Source: Prevotella sp. E9-3
Lineage (GTDB): Bacteria; Bacteroidota; Bacteroidia; Bacteroidales; Bacteroidaceae
Assembly (NCBI RefSeq): GCF_022024015.1
Contig: NZ_CP091786.1
Location: 1,240,001-1,304,000, forward strand
DNA length: 64,000 nt
Direction of reading: 5' to 3'
Shown: positions 17,408 through 26,351 of the stretch, piece by piece
How the letters are laid out: each line of letters opens with the position of its first letter
How positions within the stretch are numbered: position 1 is the stretch's first letter
Notes under the pieces: generated by a model
What the model was told of the DNA's origin: nothing
Seen by the model: only the letters and a program-made list of their open reading frames with translations
Database searches by the model: none
Translations under genes and position numbers: made by a program

Positions 17408-18118
17408 ATGAAACCCGACAAAAAACAGAATCAGTACCGCGTAAATGAACAGATACGCGTGCGTGAAGTCCGCATCGTAGGTGAAAGCGGATCTTCAGTA
17501 ATGCCTACAAAGCAAGCATTGGATATGGCACGCCAGCAAGGCGTTGATCTTGTTGAGATTTCACCAAATGCCAATCCACCAGTATGTCGTCTCATTGACT
17601 ATTCAAAATTCCTCTACCAGCAGAAGAAACGTGCTAAAGAAATGAAAGCCAAGCAGGTGAAGGTGGAAGTGAAGGAAATTCGCTTCGGACCTCAGACCGA
17701 TGAGCACGATTATCAGTTCAAACTGAAACATGCAAAGGAATTCCTGGAGGAAGGAAACAAAGTACGTGCATACGTATTCTTCCGTGGACGTTCTATCCTT
17801 TTCAAAGAACAGGGTGAAGTCCTGCTGCTCCGCTTCGCAAATGATTTGGAAGAGTTTGGAAAGGTAGAGTCAATGCCTTCTCTCGAAGGAAAGAAAATGT
17901 TCCTCTATCTGGCACCTAAAAAGGCCGGTGTGGCAAAGAAGAGTCAGCAGGCTCGTGACCGTGAAGCCAATGAGGCAGAACTCAAAGGAAATACTAAGGC
18001 TACAGCTTCAAAGGCTGAGATAGATGTCGAAGACGAGACACCAGCCAATGGCGGTCTTTTCGCAAATGCAAAGATTAGTGCTGATGCACTGAAGAAATTG
18101 ACAGAAAGCGAAGATTAA
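17408..18118 (+). CDS. infC: translation initiation factor IF-3, with a C-terminal extension
   Basis: A 236-residue protein. The N-domain carries [12 protein letters not shown] and the [18 protein letters not shown] signature (about 50-67); the C-domain covers [20 protein letters not shown] and [16 protein letters not shown] to about residue 175. IF-3 usually ends there; the last 60 residues are a charged, low-complexity tail ([20 protein letters not shown], then an acidic stretch ending TESED). It starts with ATG rather than the rare AUU codon used for autoregulation in enterics. It leads the classical infC-rpmI-rplT operon. Confidence 0.96.
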   Translation: MKPDKKQNQYRVNEQIRVREVRIVGESGSSVMPTKQALDMARQQGVDLVEISPNANPPVCRLIDYSKFLYQQKKRAKEMKAKQVKVEVKEIRFGPQTDEHDYQFKLKHAKEFLEEGNKVRAYVFFRGRSILFKEQGEVLLLRFANDLEEFGKVESMPSLEGKKMFLYLAPKKAGVAKKSQQARDREANEAELKGNTKATASKAEIDVEDETPANGGLFANAKISADALKKLTESED

Positions 18119-18228
18119 GCAGTTTGATGGTTAATACAACCGTTGATTAAGAAGAAAGAAAAAAAGGCGTCGCGCCCGGTATATGCGTAGTCGCCGCTTA
18201 TTAATAACAATTTTAAATTTTAAAAACA
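18119..18228 (+). promoter_or_regulatory. infC-rpmI spacer with possible hairpins
   Basis: The 110-bp spacer contains GGCG-TCG-CGCC near 18169-18179 and a further CGCCGC near 18193-18198 that could pair with it instead. L20 or S-protein leader control is common at this place in other bacteria. I cannot match it to a known Bacteroidales leader, so this is only a candidate site. Confidence 0.3.
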
Positions 18229-18426
18229 ATGCCAAAAGTAAAGACAAACTCCGGTGCTAAGAAGAGATTCTCTTTCACCGGTACAGGTAAGGTTAAGAGA
18301 CATCACGCTTACCACAGCCACATTCTGACAAAGAAGACCAAGAAGCAGAAGCGTAACTTGGTTGGCTACACCATCGTTGACAACAGCAACATGAAGCAGG
18401 TTCGCGACCTGTTGTGTCTCCGTTAA
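18229..18426 (+). CDS. rpmI: 50S ribosomal protein L35
   Basis: A 65-residue basic protein beginning [20 protein letters not shown] with the L35 signature [19 protein letters not shown]. Middle gene of infC-rpmI-rplT. Confidence 0.97.
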   Translation: MPKVKTNSGAKKRFSFTGTGKVKRHHAYHSHILTKKTKKQKRNLVGYTIVDNSNMKQVRDLLCLR

Positions 18427-18461
18427 TTAACCTATTGTCTAACATTTAAAGTAAAGAAACT

Positions 18462-18806
18462 ATGCCAAGATCAGTAAATCACGTAGCATCACGTGCAAAA
18501 CGTAAGAGTATTCTGAAACTTACTCGCGGTTACTTTGGAGCCCGCAAGAATGTTTGGACAGTAGCCAAGAACACATGGGAAAAGGGTCTGACCTATGCCT
18601 ATCGTGATCGCCGCAATAAGAAGCGCAACTTCCGTGCTCTGTGGATTCAGCGTATCAACGCTGCCGCTCGTCTGGAGGGTATGAGCTATTCTAAGCTGAT
18701 GGGTGCTTTGGCTAAGGCCGACATCGAGATCAACCGCAAGGTGCTCGCCGACCTGGCTCTGAACAATCCCGAAGCATTCAAGGCTATCGTTGCTAAGGTG
18801 AAGTAA
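18462..18806 (+). CDS. rplT: 50S ribosomal protein L20
   Basis: A 114-residue protein beginning [18 protein letters not shown], with the family blocks [16 protein letters not shown] and [14 protein letters not shown]. In many bacteria L20 represses its own operon. A strong terminator follows. Confidence 0.97.
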   Translation: MPRSVNHVASRAKRKSILKLTRGYFGARKNVWTVAKNTWEKGLTYAYRDRRNKKRNFRALWIQRINAAARLEGMSYSKLMGALAKADIEINRKVLADLALNNPEAFKAIVAKVK

Positions 18807-18870
18807 ACAGCTAAGATTCAGATTATCTGAAGTATCAGAATACCTGAGAAATCAGAAAAGCTGAAAGAAC

Positions 18871-18902
18871 AAAAAATGCGAACCAAACGGTTCGCATTTT
18901 TT
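18871..18902 (+). terminator. terminator after rplT
   Basis: ATGCGAACC (18876-18884) pairs with GGTTCGCAT (18889-18897) around an AAAC loop, flanked by A6 and T6. The symmetry allows termination from either side. Confidence 0.92.
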
Positions 18903-18969
18903 GTTGATGATTATGATTGTTTATGATTCTCGCTTTTCGTTTCTTGTTCCTCGTTTTTTATTTGAGTGA

Positions 18970-19023
18970 TAGTCTAATCATACCTCCCAGTTCTCAGTTC
19001 TCAACTCTCAATTCTCAGAACTT
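18970..19023. repeat. dispersed CTCTCA-type repeat, copy overlapping a gene end
   Basis: AGTCTAATCATACCTC at about 18972 is identical to the right arm of the fmt insertion, followed by CAGTTCTCAGTTCTCAACTC-type runs. It extends into the 3' end of the minus-strand HAD gene, whose TGA (19015-19017) lies inside the repeat. Confidence 0.75.
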
Positions 19024-19455
19024 CCACCATGGTTTTTTCTTTGGGTGCATTTCCTCGTAGGGAGTGAGAGTAGCACTCTGTACCTCTTCGATAATGAGGT
19101 CGTGCCAGGTTTTGTGACGAGTAATCATTCGATAAATGGTGCCCCAGTCGGGGAGACCGCCTAAGTTGCGGTCATCAATCCACATATCTACTTTAAGTTT
19201 TCTACTAAAATGCTGGTTGTTCTCCGGTCTTTCTTCAGGGTAGTCGTTGTTGACTGCGTAAAACTCTACGCCATGCTCTCTGCACCAGTTTACAGCAGCT
19301 TCCAATAGCTCACCTTCACGTACTGTCCACAAGATAAGCCGATGATGCTCTTTGATGAGCATCTTCAGCGTATCTGTGGCAAATGGTATTTCTGGTCCAA
19401 TTTCAGGATAGCGATGTTCGACGATTGTACCGTCGAAATCAACTGCAATTGTCAT
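19015..19455 (-). CDS. BT_0820-like HAD-superfamily hydrolase
   Basis: A 146-residue compact HAD protein. Motif I is VDFDGT (nucleophile Asp6, MTIAVDFDGTIVEH), motif II is the Thr in LILWTVREG, and motif IV is WIDDRN (about 91-96). It closely follows the small Bacteroides family whose structure is known for BT_0820; the substrate is unknown, though a phosphosugar is suspected for neighbours of polysaccharide genes. The stop codon is supplied by a dispersed repeat, so the C-terminal end (KKKPWWKF) may have been altered. It lies downstream of the polysaccharide autokinase on the same strand. Confidence 0.85.
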   Translation of the reverse strand: MTIAVDFDGTIVEHRYPEIGPEIPFATDTLKMLIKEHHRLILWTVREGELLEAAVNWCREHGVEFYAVNNDYPEERPENNQHFSRKLKVDMWIDDRNLGGLPDWGTIYRMITRHKTWHDLIIEEVQSATLTPYEEMHPKKKPWWKF

Positions 19456-19490
19456 ATCTTACTATCTTCAGTTTAGCTTGCAATATTAGC

Positions 19491-22052
19491 TTAGTGCTTG
19501 ATGGACTCGTCGTTCTTGTTGCTATAGTGGCTCTCGCTATAGTTGCCATACGAACCATAAGAGCCGTAAGTACCATAGCCGTATTTACCATATCCATAAC
19601 GTCCGTATCCATATCTTCCGTACTTGCCGTACTTGCCGTAGCCATAGTAGTAGCCGTACTTCTTCTTCGACATGTCGATACCGTTGATGACAATACACAT
19701 GTTTGGCATCTTCGAATCTTTAACCAATGCGTTGGCCATTCCGATATTTGACTTCGGTGTGTAGTCGGCACGACAAACGAAGGCTGTAACATCGGCGTAC
19801 TTGCCCAACTGGAGGGTATCGGTAACCAATCCGACAGGAGCAGTATCAAGGATGATATAGTCGTAGTTGTCACGCAGCAGCTGCATAATCTGCTTCAATG
19901 ACTCGCGAGACAGCAACTCGGTTGGGTTTGGAGGTGTAGGACCGGCAAGCAGCAGATCCAGATTCTCATTCACACCAGAAGGAACAATCTGAGACTTCAG
20001 CAAGTCATTGGTAACATTGTCGTGAACCAACAGGCTGCTAAGACCCTTCTGATGGTCGTAAATCTCAAACAGACGACCGAGGGCAGGCTTACGGATATCG
20101 GCACCTACCAGGATGGTCTTCTTGCCCAGCAGGCAGAAGCTGACAGCAAGGTTGGCTGCGTTGAACGTCTTACCTTCGCCCGATGTTGATGATGTGAACA
20201 GAATAACTTTCTGACTGTCGCTCAGCATGAACTGAAGGTTCGTACGCATAGAGCGGAATATCTCATCAGTCTGGTTGTTCGTATTTGCATGTACTACGAT
20301 ACCAGCAGTTGTCTTCACTGCTTCGCTAGCTATTGCTACGTCGGCGATGATAGGAATATTGGTCAGACGGGCAACATCATCATGGCCTTCAATCTTATAG
20401 CGCAGCAACTGGATCAGGTAAACAATCAGCAGAGGAAGGGCAAAACCGATGACAAAAGAAACCAGCATGATGATAGAGTTCTTAGGACTAACCTTTCCGT
20501 TGAACACAGGATCATCAATCAGTTTTCCTTTATCGGCAGTAGCTGCCAGGGCAATAGAGTTCTCCTCGCGCTTCTGCAACAGCATCAGGTACAGACCAGA
20601 TTTTACTTCCTGCTGACGACCAATCTGAGTCAGAATACGTTCCTGCTCAGGAGTGTTAGACACCCTGTCCTGATACATATTATACTGCTTTTGCACACCT
20701 TGACGCTGGATATCAGTCGTTTTACGTGCTTGCAACAGTGCCTCGTTGATGGTTGTCTGCAGACGGTCCAGTGTGTTAGTCATTGTCATCACCTGTGGAG
20801 AGTGCTGAGAAGCAGATTCCAGCATACGGTTGCGGTCTTGCACCGTCTGGTTGTAAGAGTTGATCAATGATGAGGAGATAGGGTCGCTCAAACCAACGTT
20901 TGAAGGAATCAGCTGATATTTGTTTGAAGGACTTGTTACGTATTCACGCAGATAGTCCAGCAACTGCATCTGAGTATTAGCCTGAGCCAACTGTTCTGTA
21001 TATTGGTTGGCCTGACTAACCAACTGTGAGGCATCCAAACGGAGCTGAGTCAGATTGTTGCGTTTCTTATAGTTCTCCAGCTCGCTTTCTGTGAGGCCTA
21101 GTTCTGCATTAATCTTTTCCAGACGACTGTTAACGAACTCCTCGGTCTTAACGGCAATCTCGTTCTTGTCGGCATTAGCCTGACGGTTATAACAAAGAGC
21201 CAGCTGAGTCAGGTAGTCCTGTGCACGAACGGGGTGCTTGTCTTTCAGTGTCAGCTGTGCGATAGATGTCATCTTTGAAGTTGGGGCCACCGTCATAGCG
21301 GCGGTATAGCGAACAGCAACGTTCTCAGGTGAGGAAATCTTTACGAACAGCACGTCGCCTTCCTTCATCAATTCACCATTGAAGTTTTTGTCTTTAGAGT
21401 GCTTGACATATTGTTCAATAGCGAAAGTGTTCTTTGTGAAAGTGAGGCTTCCCACAGGTGTACTTACTGTTGCGGGAAGGTTGCTGAACACCGTGTCGAT
21501 ATCTTCACTCTTGTCTCGGCTGCTCACGTTGTATTTGCCGTTCTTGTATTCAATCTTCAGGTTGATAAAAGGCTTGCTGCTCTTACTCAGTTCGTCCAGA
21601 GCTTCAGGATCCAAGTCAACAGTGACAGGCTGTGTCTTGTAAACTAATTGTTCCTTGATACGTCCCTTAGCCGAATACTCAGTATAGAGCTTCAGGTCTT
21701 TTACTGCCTCCAATGCCAATCTTCTGGATTGAAGGATCTCAATCTCGTTGTCGATACCGGTTGAGTTTGAGATAAAACCGAGATCCTGCATGTTAGCCAG
21801 CATCTGGTTGCCACCTCTACGATTGTTTGCTTCGTCTTTGATCAGCATCTTTACTGATACCTGATAAATGGAATCAGTATAGCGCAGATACAATAACGAA
21901 CCGCACATGAAAATAAACATTGACAGTACGAACCACTGCCAGTTAAGAATCACTAAGGTAAAGATCGTCCTAATGTCAAATGACGATTCCTCTTCCATAG
22001 GTGATAGAGAGTCCATTGACTCAATAGATTCTGTTTTTTTGATATCTTCCAT
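19491..22052 (-). CDS. polysaccharide biosynthesis tyrosine autokinase (Wzz-BY-kinase fusion)
   Basis: An 853-residue inner-membrane protein. A Wzz chain-length domain lies between two transmembrane segments (about 38-58 and 515-540), with a long coiled coil between them. The cytoplasmic BY-kinase domain carries Walker A SGEGKTFNAANLA (about 617-629), Walker A' LVGADIRKP (about 645) and Walker B YIILDTAPVG (about 738). The tail after residue 797 is extremely rich in tyrosine and glycine (18 Tyr in about 45 residues), which would be the autophosphorylation cluster controlling capsule or exopolysaccharide export. rfbA lies directly upstream on the same strand. Confidence 0.93.
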   Translation of the reverse strand: MEDIKKTESIESMDSLSPMEEESSFDIRTIFTLVILNWQWFVLSMFIFMCGSLLYLRYTDSIYQVSVKMLIKDEANNRRGGNQMLANMQDLGFISNSTGIDNEIEILQSRRLALEAVKDLKLYTEYSAKGRIKEQLVYKTQPVTVDLDPEALDELSKSSKPFINLKIEYKNGKYNVSSRDKSEDIDTVFSNLPATVSTPVGSLTFTKNTFAIEQYVKHSKDKNFNGELMKEGDVLFVKISSPENVAVRYTAAMTVAPTSKMTSIAQLTLKDKHPVRAQDYLTQLALCYNRQANADKNEIAVKTEEFVNSRLEKINAELGLTESELENYKKRNNLTQLRLDASQLVSQANQYTEQLAQANTQMQLLDYLREYVTSPSNKYQLIPSNVGLSDPISSSLINSYNQTVQDRNRMLESASQHSPQVMTMTNTLDRLQTTINEALLQARKTTDIQRQGVQKQYNMYQDRVSNTPEQERILTQIGRQQEVKSGLYLMLLQKREENSIALAATADKGKLIDDPVFNGKVSPKNSIIMLVSFVIGFALPLLIVYLIQLLRYKIEGHDDVARLTNIPIIADVAIASEAVKTTAGIVVHANTNNQTDEIFRSMRTNLQFMLSDSQKVILFTSSTSGEGKTFNAANLAVSFCLLGKKTILVGADIRKPALGRLFEIYDHQKGLSSLLVHDNVTNDLLKSQIVPSGVNENLDLLLAGPTPPNPTELLSRESLKQIMQLLRDNYDYIILDTAPVGLVTDTLQLGKYADVTAFVCRADYTPKSNIGMANALVKDSKMPNMCIVINGIDMSKKKYGYYYGYGKYGKYGRYGYGRYGYGKYGYGTYGSYGSYGNYSESHYSNKNDESIKH

Positions 22053-22101
22053 ATTATAATGATATATTAGTCTAATTAGTATTTATCATTAACCTTTTCG
22101 G

Positions 22102-22983
22102 TTACTCCTGACTGTTTGCAAGTTGCTGCAGATACTGTCCGTAGCCGTTTTTCAGCATGGGCTTGGCCAATTCAGAAAGCTGTTCCTTGGAAATCCATCC
22201 TTTCTTGAATGCGATCTCTTCCAGACAGGCTACTTTCAGACCTTGTCTTTTCTCAATCACTTCAATAAAGGTGCTGGCTTCTGACAGCGAATCGTGTGTA
22301 CCAGTATCCAACCATGCGAAGCCTCTTTGCAGAGTCTTTACTTTTAATGCTTTCTGATTAAGATATTCTTGATTAACAGTTGTGATTTCCAATTCGCCTC
22401 GTGCACTTGGCTTGATATTCTTTGCAATTTCAACAACACTGTTTGGATAGAAATACAAACCAACTACAGCATAATTAGATTTGGGCTTTGACGGTTTTTC
22501 CTCAATGCTAAGGCAGTTGCCGTCTTTGTCAAATTCTGCAACACCGTAGCGTTCGGGGTCGTTGACATAGTAGCCAAACACTGTTGCCTGATTGTGTTTC
22601 TCGGCATTCTCTACACTTTCTCGTAGTAGTCCGCTGAATCCGGAACCATAGAATATATTATCACCTAATACCAGGCAGGCACAGTCATTGCCAATAAATT
22701 TCTCTCCAATGATAAATGCCTGTGCCAGTCCGTCGGGCGATGGCTGCTCAGCGTATTCAAATCTTACGCCCAGTTCACTGCCGTCGCCCAACAGTCTTTT
22801 GAAACCAGGAAGGTCGTATGGAGTCGAGATGATCAGTATCTCCCGAATCCCTGCCAACATGAGGGCTGATATTGGGTAGTAGATCATCGGCTTGTCAAAA
22901 ATCGGAATCAACTGCTTGCTGATTCCTTTCGTGATAGGGTAGAGGCGTGTACCACTTCCCCCCGCTAAAACAATGCCTTTCAT
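22102..22983 (-). CDS. rfbA: glucose-1-phosphate thymidylyltransferase
   Basis: A 293-residue enzyme making dTDP-glucose, the first step to dTDP-rhamnose. Signatures are [20 protein letters not shown] at residues 3-22, [15 protein letters not shown], the [12 protein letters not shown] block (about 78-90), VLGDNIFYG and [12 protein letters not shown]. The length is normal. The rest of the rfb pathway is not in the window. It lies 50 bp upstream of the autokinase gene on the same strand and is probably co-transcribed with it. Confidence 0.95.
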   Translation of the reverse strand: MKGIVLAGGSGTRLYPITKGISKQLIPIFDKPMIYYPISALMLAGIREILIISTPYDLPGFKRLLGDGSELGVRFEYAEQPSPDGLAQAFIIGEKFIGNDCACLVLGDNIFYGSGFSGLLRESVENAEKHNQATVFGYYVNDPERYGVAEFDKDGNCLSIEEKPSKPKSNYAVVGLYFYPNSVVEIAKNIKPSARGELEITTVNQEYLNQKALKVKTLQRGFAWLDTGTHDSLSEASTFIEVIEKRQGLKVACLEEIAFKKGWISKEQLSELAKPMLKNGYGQYLQQLANSQE

Positions 22984-23009
22984 TCTTTGTTTTCGTTGTT
23001 ATTAGATTG

Positions 23010-23017
23010 CAAAGTTA
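23010..23017 (-). promoter_or_regulatory. -7 box for rfbA and the autokinase
   Basis: TAACTTTG on the minus strand, 26 bp upstream of the rfbA ATG. Confidence 0.55.
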
Positions 23018-23134
23018 AAGAAAAGTTGTCATTTCGTAAGGAGTAAGCCGAATTCAAGTCGTTTATTTAACTTTTTTTTGCTGTATTTCTTTTAAAAACT
23101 TGTAACTCTGCGTGAAAAACTCACAACTCTTTTG

Positions 23135-23142
23135 TACCTTTG
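23135..23142 (+). promoter_or_regulatory. -7 box for the 209-residue hypothetical gene
   Basis: TACCTTTG, 18 bp before the ATG at 23161. Confidence 0.6.
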
Positions 23143-23160
23143 CAAAAATTTTAACACAAT

Positions 23161-23790
23161 ATGGGATTTTTTGCAAAATTGTTCGGTCGTAAAGGAACCG
23201 GAGAAAATGAAATGAAAACTGGGGGCATGGAAGATTTTATGACCCTCATCCGTGTATATTTCCAAGCAGTATTGGCTTCAGAGCTGAATATTACGAATCT
23301 GGCTTCACTGCCAGACCTTCGCACGTTCAAAGTTACATTACGCGTACCCACACAGGGAGGAAAGCTTGGTGTTGGTGAAAAAGCACGTTGCAAGAAGATG
23401 CTGAAGGAGATGTATGAAATGGACGATGAGTTCTTTAAGGAAATTGACTCCAGTGTTCGTCGTCGTTGTAAGAAACTGCAGGATGTACAGCCCTACCTCC
23501 TCCAGTTCCAGGGACTCGTTCAGGATGTGATGATGCTTACGGGCAATCTGTTGAAATTCAAACTGCGTTTGCCAGGTTTCTTTAAGAAGGCACTTTATCA
23601 GATGACCGAAAAGACGGTGAACGATATCTTTAATAAGAATGATTATACCGATCCAAGCGTGATGAAAACCATCGTGGCTGTGCGTGAATATAACAAGCGA
23701 CTTGGTTTTTCTCAGAAATGGATTACCGATTTTGTTTATCGTGTGGTTATGCTGGCTAAGAAGGAAAAGCAGCCACAGGCTGAGAATTAA
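23161..23790 (+). CDS. conserved-looking hypothetical protein, 209 residues
   Basis: A soluble, basic protein that I do not recognise. It begins MGFFAKLFGRKGTG, a short amphipathic, possibly membrane-associated N-terminus, followed by a helical body rich in Lys and Arg (SSVRRRCKKLQDVQPYLLQF around 98-117) and a basic end. There is no signal peptide or transmembrane helix. It has its own promoter-like box and is divergent from rfbA. Downstream are a coiled-coil protein gene, zapA and rny, 240 bp away behind a separate promoter, so no functional link can be claimed. Confidence 0.7.
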   Translation: MGFFAKLFGRKGTGENEMKTGGMEDFMTLIRVYFQAVLASELNITNLASLPDLRTFKVTLRVPTQGGKLGVGEKARCKKMLKEMYEMDDEFFKEIDSSVRRRCKKLQDVQPYLLQFQGLVQDVMMLTGNLLKFKLRLPGFFKKALYQMTEKTVNDIFNKNDYTDPSVMKTIVAVREYNKRLGFSQKWITDFVYRVVMLAKKEKQPQAEN

Positions 23791-24001
23791 AAAAAATGAA
23801 GTTCTGGGAACTCTAAACTACAGGTTCCTTAACAGTTTTATAAACTTCAGTAAAACTGCAATTATCATTAAATTGCCGTTAAACGGTTGAAGAATGAAAA
23901 AAGAGAGTTAAGATTTAATAACGGGAAGTTCTCAATGGTTAAAACCCGTTAACTTGTTTGCGCTTTCTTTTTTCATTTTTCATTTTTTAATATTATTTGT
24001 T

Positions 24002-24009
24002 TACCTTTG
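24002..24009 (+). promoter_or_regulatory. -7 box for the zapA-rny cluster
   Basis: TACCTTTG, 21 bp before the ATG at 24031. Confidence 0.6.
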
Positions 24010-24030
24010 TGACACAAATAAATTGTAATC

Positions 24031-24327
24031 ATGACCGAAAGCGAGAAAGCTTTATCAACGTTTCAAACCCGAGTGAGGCAGATGCTCCTCCGTTTTCAAG
24101 AGTTGAAAAAGGAGAATGCAGAGTTGTATGACCTCATTGGTAAGAATGAGCAGGATATTAAACATCTGCAGGAAAAGTTGACTCAAAGCGATCGTGACTA
24201 CCAGTCGCTGAAGATGGCGAAGATGATTGAGATTACCGATGGTGACCTTCAGGGAGCCAAAGACCGATTGTCCAAGCTGATTCGCGATGTGAACAAGTGC
24301 ATTGCAATCCTGAGTAACGAAAAGTAA
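24031..24327 (+). CDS. small coiled-coil protein upstream of zapA (ZapB-like by size and position)
   Basis: A 98-residue protein that is mostly heptad-rich: residues 10-60 (RVRQMLLRFQELKKENAELY, then KHLQEKLTQ) form a clear coiled coil. The C-terminal third (KDRLSKLIRDVNKCIAILSN) is another amphipathic helix. It ends 12 bp before zapA on the same strand. In other bacteria ZapA works with the short coiled-coil protein ZapB at the Z-ring, so a comparable partner role is plausible. This is inference from position and shape, not from sequence identity. Confidence 0.65.
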   Translation: MTESEKALSTFQTRVRQMLLRFQELKKENAELYDLIGKNEQDIKHLQEKLTQSDRDYQSLKMAKMIEITDGDLQGAKDRLSKLIRDVNKCIAILSNEK

Positions 24328-24339
24328 GGAAGACAGGCG

Positions 24340-24651
24340 ATGGCAGAGAAATCAGACAAGGAGACCCTAAATATCACGCTGCACGTTTACGACGAAGATA
24401 TAAGGACCGTTCTTCATAATCGTGAAGACGAGCAATATTTCCGTCAGGCAGCCAAGCTCATTTCAGAGCGCTATGGTGCGTACGCCCAAGTCTATAAAGG
24501 ACGCAAGAGCGATCACACGATAGCCTTGATGACGCTGATTGAGATTGCGTTCCGTTTAGAGCGTGAACGCGCAAAGAATGATACCGCTCCCTATGATAAT
24601 ACTCTCGCTGAATTGACTGCTGAAATTGAGGCGGCACTCAAGGAAAAATGA
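24340..24651 (+). CDS. zapA: cell division protein ZapA
   Basis: A 103-residue protein. The N-terminal strand region (LNITLHVYDEDIRTVLHNRE) and the helix AAKLISERYGAY fit the ZapA head domain, followed by a C-terminal helix (TLIEIAFRLERERAK, then ELTAEIEAALKEK) for tetramer formation. ZapA bundles FtsZ filaments at the division site. The gene lies between a coiled-coil partner candidate and rny. Confidence 0.82.
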   Translation: MAEKSDKETLNITLHVYDEDIRTVLHNREDEQYFRQAAKLISERYGAYAQVYKGRKSDHTIALMTLIEIAFRLERERAKNDTAPYDNTLAELTAEIEAALKEK

Positions 24652-24700
24652 CATTTGTAATAGAGCTGAGAGTATTAACATTAATATAATAACCTAAATT

Positions 24701-26242
24701 ATGGATATAATCTTTGTGATTTTAATTGCCGTCGCAGCACTCGTTTTAGGTACTGTAGGCGGATATTTTGTATTTCTCAAAGTAGTCAACGGGAAATACC
24801 AGGAGCGTATTGAGGCTGCTGAGAAAGAGGCTGAAGTTATTAAGGAAAAGAAACTCCTTGAGGTGAAAGAAAAGTTCATCAATAAGAAGAGTGAGCTGGA
24901 GAAAGAAGTTCAGCAGCGCAATCAGCACATTCAGCAGAGTGAGAACCGCCTGAAGCAGCGTGAACTGTCATTGAATCAGCGCCAGGAAGAGCTGGGCCGT
25001 CGCAAGAACGAGCTTGACAATCAGCAGCAGCGCATTGACAATGAGAAGAAAGCGCTGGCCCTTAAGCAGGAAGAACTGGGCAAGATGCAGCAGAAAGAGC
25101 GTGAGAAGTTGGAAGAACTCTCTGGCTTGAGTGCTGAAGAGGCTCGCAACCGCCTGGTTGAATCGCTGAAAGACGAAGCCAAGACTCAGGCTGCCAGCTA
25201 TATCAACGAGATTATGGACGAGGCCAAGCTCAATGCCAATGCTCAGGCCAAGAAGATTGTGATTCAGACCATTCAGCGAGTGGCCACTGAAACAGCTGTT
25301 GAAAACAGCGTGAGCGTGTTCCATATTGAGAATGATGAAGTGAAAGGACGTATCATCGGTCGTGAAGGCCGTAACATCCGTGCCCTTGAAGCCGCTTGCG
25401 GCGTTGAGATTGTGGTGGACGATACTCCCGAGGCCATTGTTATTTCTGCTTTCGATCCCGTTCGTCGTGAGGTGTGCCGTCTGGCCCTCCACCAGTTGGT
25501 CAGCGACGGTCGTATTCACCCCGCCCGTATTGAAGAGGTTGTTCAGAAAGTGAAGAAACAACTTGACAATGAGATTATCGAAACCGGTAAGCGTACAACT
25601 ATCGACCTGGGTATTCATGGCCTGCATCCTGAGTTGGTGCGTATCATCGGTAAGATGAAATACCGTTCTTCTTACGGTCAGAACCTGTTGCAGCATGCTC
25701 GCGAAACAGCAAACCTCTGTGCGGTAATGGCCTCTGAATTAGGTCTGAATCCTAAAAAGGCAAAGCGTGCCGGTCTGTTGCACGATATTGGTAAGGTGCC
25801 CGATGAGGAGAGCGAACTGCCACACGCACTCTATGGTGCTAAGATTGCTGAGAAATACAAGGAGAAACCCGATATCTGCAATGCTATTGGTGCTCACCAT
25901 GATGAAATGGAGATGCAGACTCTTCTGGCTCCTATCGTACAGGTGTGCGATGCCATCAGTGGTGCACGTCCCGGTGCGCGTCGTGAAATTGTCGAGGCTT
26001 ATATCAAGCGTCTGAACGATCTTGAGGCAATTGCCATGAGCTATCCCGGTGTTACCAAGACTTATGCCATCCAGGCAGGTCGTGAGTTGCGTGTTATCGT
26101 TGGTGCCGATAAGATGGACGATGCCGAGACCGAAGCACTCAGCGGTGAGATTGCTACCAAGATTCAGAACGAGATGACCTATCCCGGACAGGTGAAGATC
26201 ACCGTGATTCGCGAAACCCGTTCTGTGGCATACGCAAAATAA
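24701..26242 (+). CDS. rny: ribonuclease Y
   Basis: A 513-residue endoribonuclease that starts bulk mRNA decay at the membrane. It has an N-terminal transmembrane helix (residues 2-24), a long charged coiled coil (about 30-150), a KH domain ([20 protein letters not shown] at about 212-231) and an HD domain ([12 protein letters not shown] and [10 protein letters not shown] around 328-365, the metal-binding His-Asp). The length is standard. A bidirectional terminator follows. Confidence 0.96.
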   Translation: MDIIFVILIAVAALVLGTVGGYFVFLKVVNGKYQERIEAAEKEAEVIKEKKLLEVKEKFINKKSELEKEVQQRNQHIQQSENRLKQRELSLNQRQEELGRRKNELDNQQQRIDNEKKALALKQEELGKMQQKEREKLEELSGLSAEEARNRLVESLKDEAKTQAASYINEIMDEAKLNANAQAKKIVIQTIQRVATETAVENSVSVFHIENDEVKGRIIGREGRNIRALEAACGVEIVVDDTPEAIVISAFDPVRREVCRLALHQLVSDGRIHPARIEEVVQKVKKQLDNEIIETGKRTTIDLGIHGLHPELVRIIGKMKYRSSYGQNLLQHARETANLCAVMASELGLNPKKAKRAGLLHDIGKVPDEESELPHALYGAKIAEKYKEKPDICNAIGAHHDEMEMQTLLAPIVQVCDAISGARPGARREIVEAYIKRLNDLEAIAMSYPGVTKTYAIQAGRELRVIVGADKMDDAETEALSGEIATKIQNEMTYPGQVKITVIRETRSVAYAK

Positions 26243-26270
26243 TTGTACGTTAGTATAACTACTATAAAAA

Positions 26271-26305
26271 AATAGTTCTTCGCCATCGCGGAGAACTATT
26301 TTCAT
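26271..26305. terminator. bidirectional terminator between rny and the efflux operon
   Basis: AATAGTTCTTCGC (26271-26283) pairs with GCGGAGAACTATT (26288-26300) with one G.T pair. T-runs lie on both sides: TTTTC on plus and T7 on minus. It serves convergent genes. Confidence 0.88.
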
Positions 26306-26351
26306 TCTTCATTCTTCATTCTTCATTCTTCATTCTTCATTCTTCACTCTT
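26303..26351. repeat. heptamer microsatellite CATTCTT x6-7
   Basis: Six perfect CATTCTT units from 26303 to 26344 and a CACTCTT variant to 26351. It abuts the stop codon (26351-26353) of the minus-strand ABC permease. Confidence 0.9.

Noticed and set aside
24652..24700. A 6S RNA gene expected after zapA in some bacteria
   Set aside because: The gap to rny is only 49 bp and shows no suitable hairpin.
26303..26351. CATTCTT repeats considered as a CRISPR-like or phase-variation tract
   Set aside because: Units are seven bases with no spacers, and the tract lies after stop codons, so it cannot switch a reading frame here.
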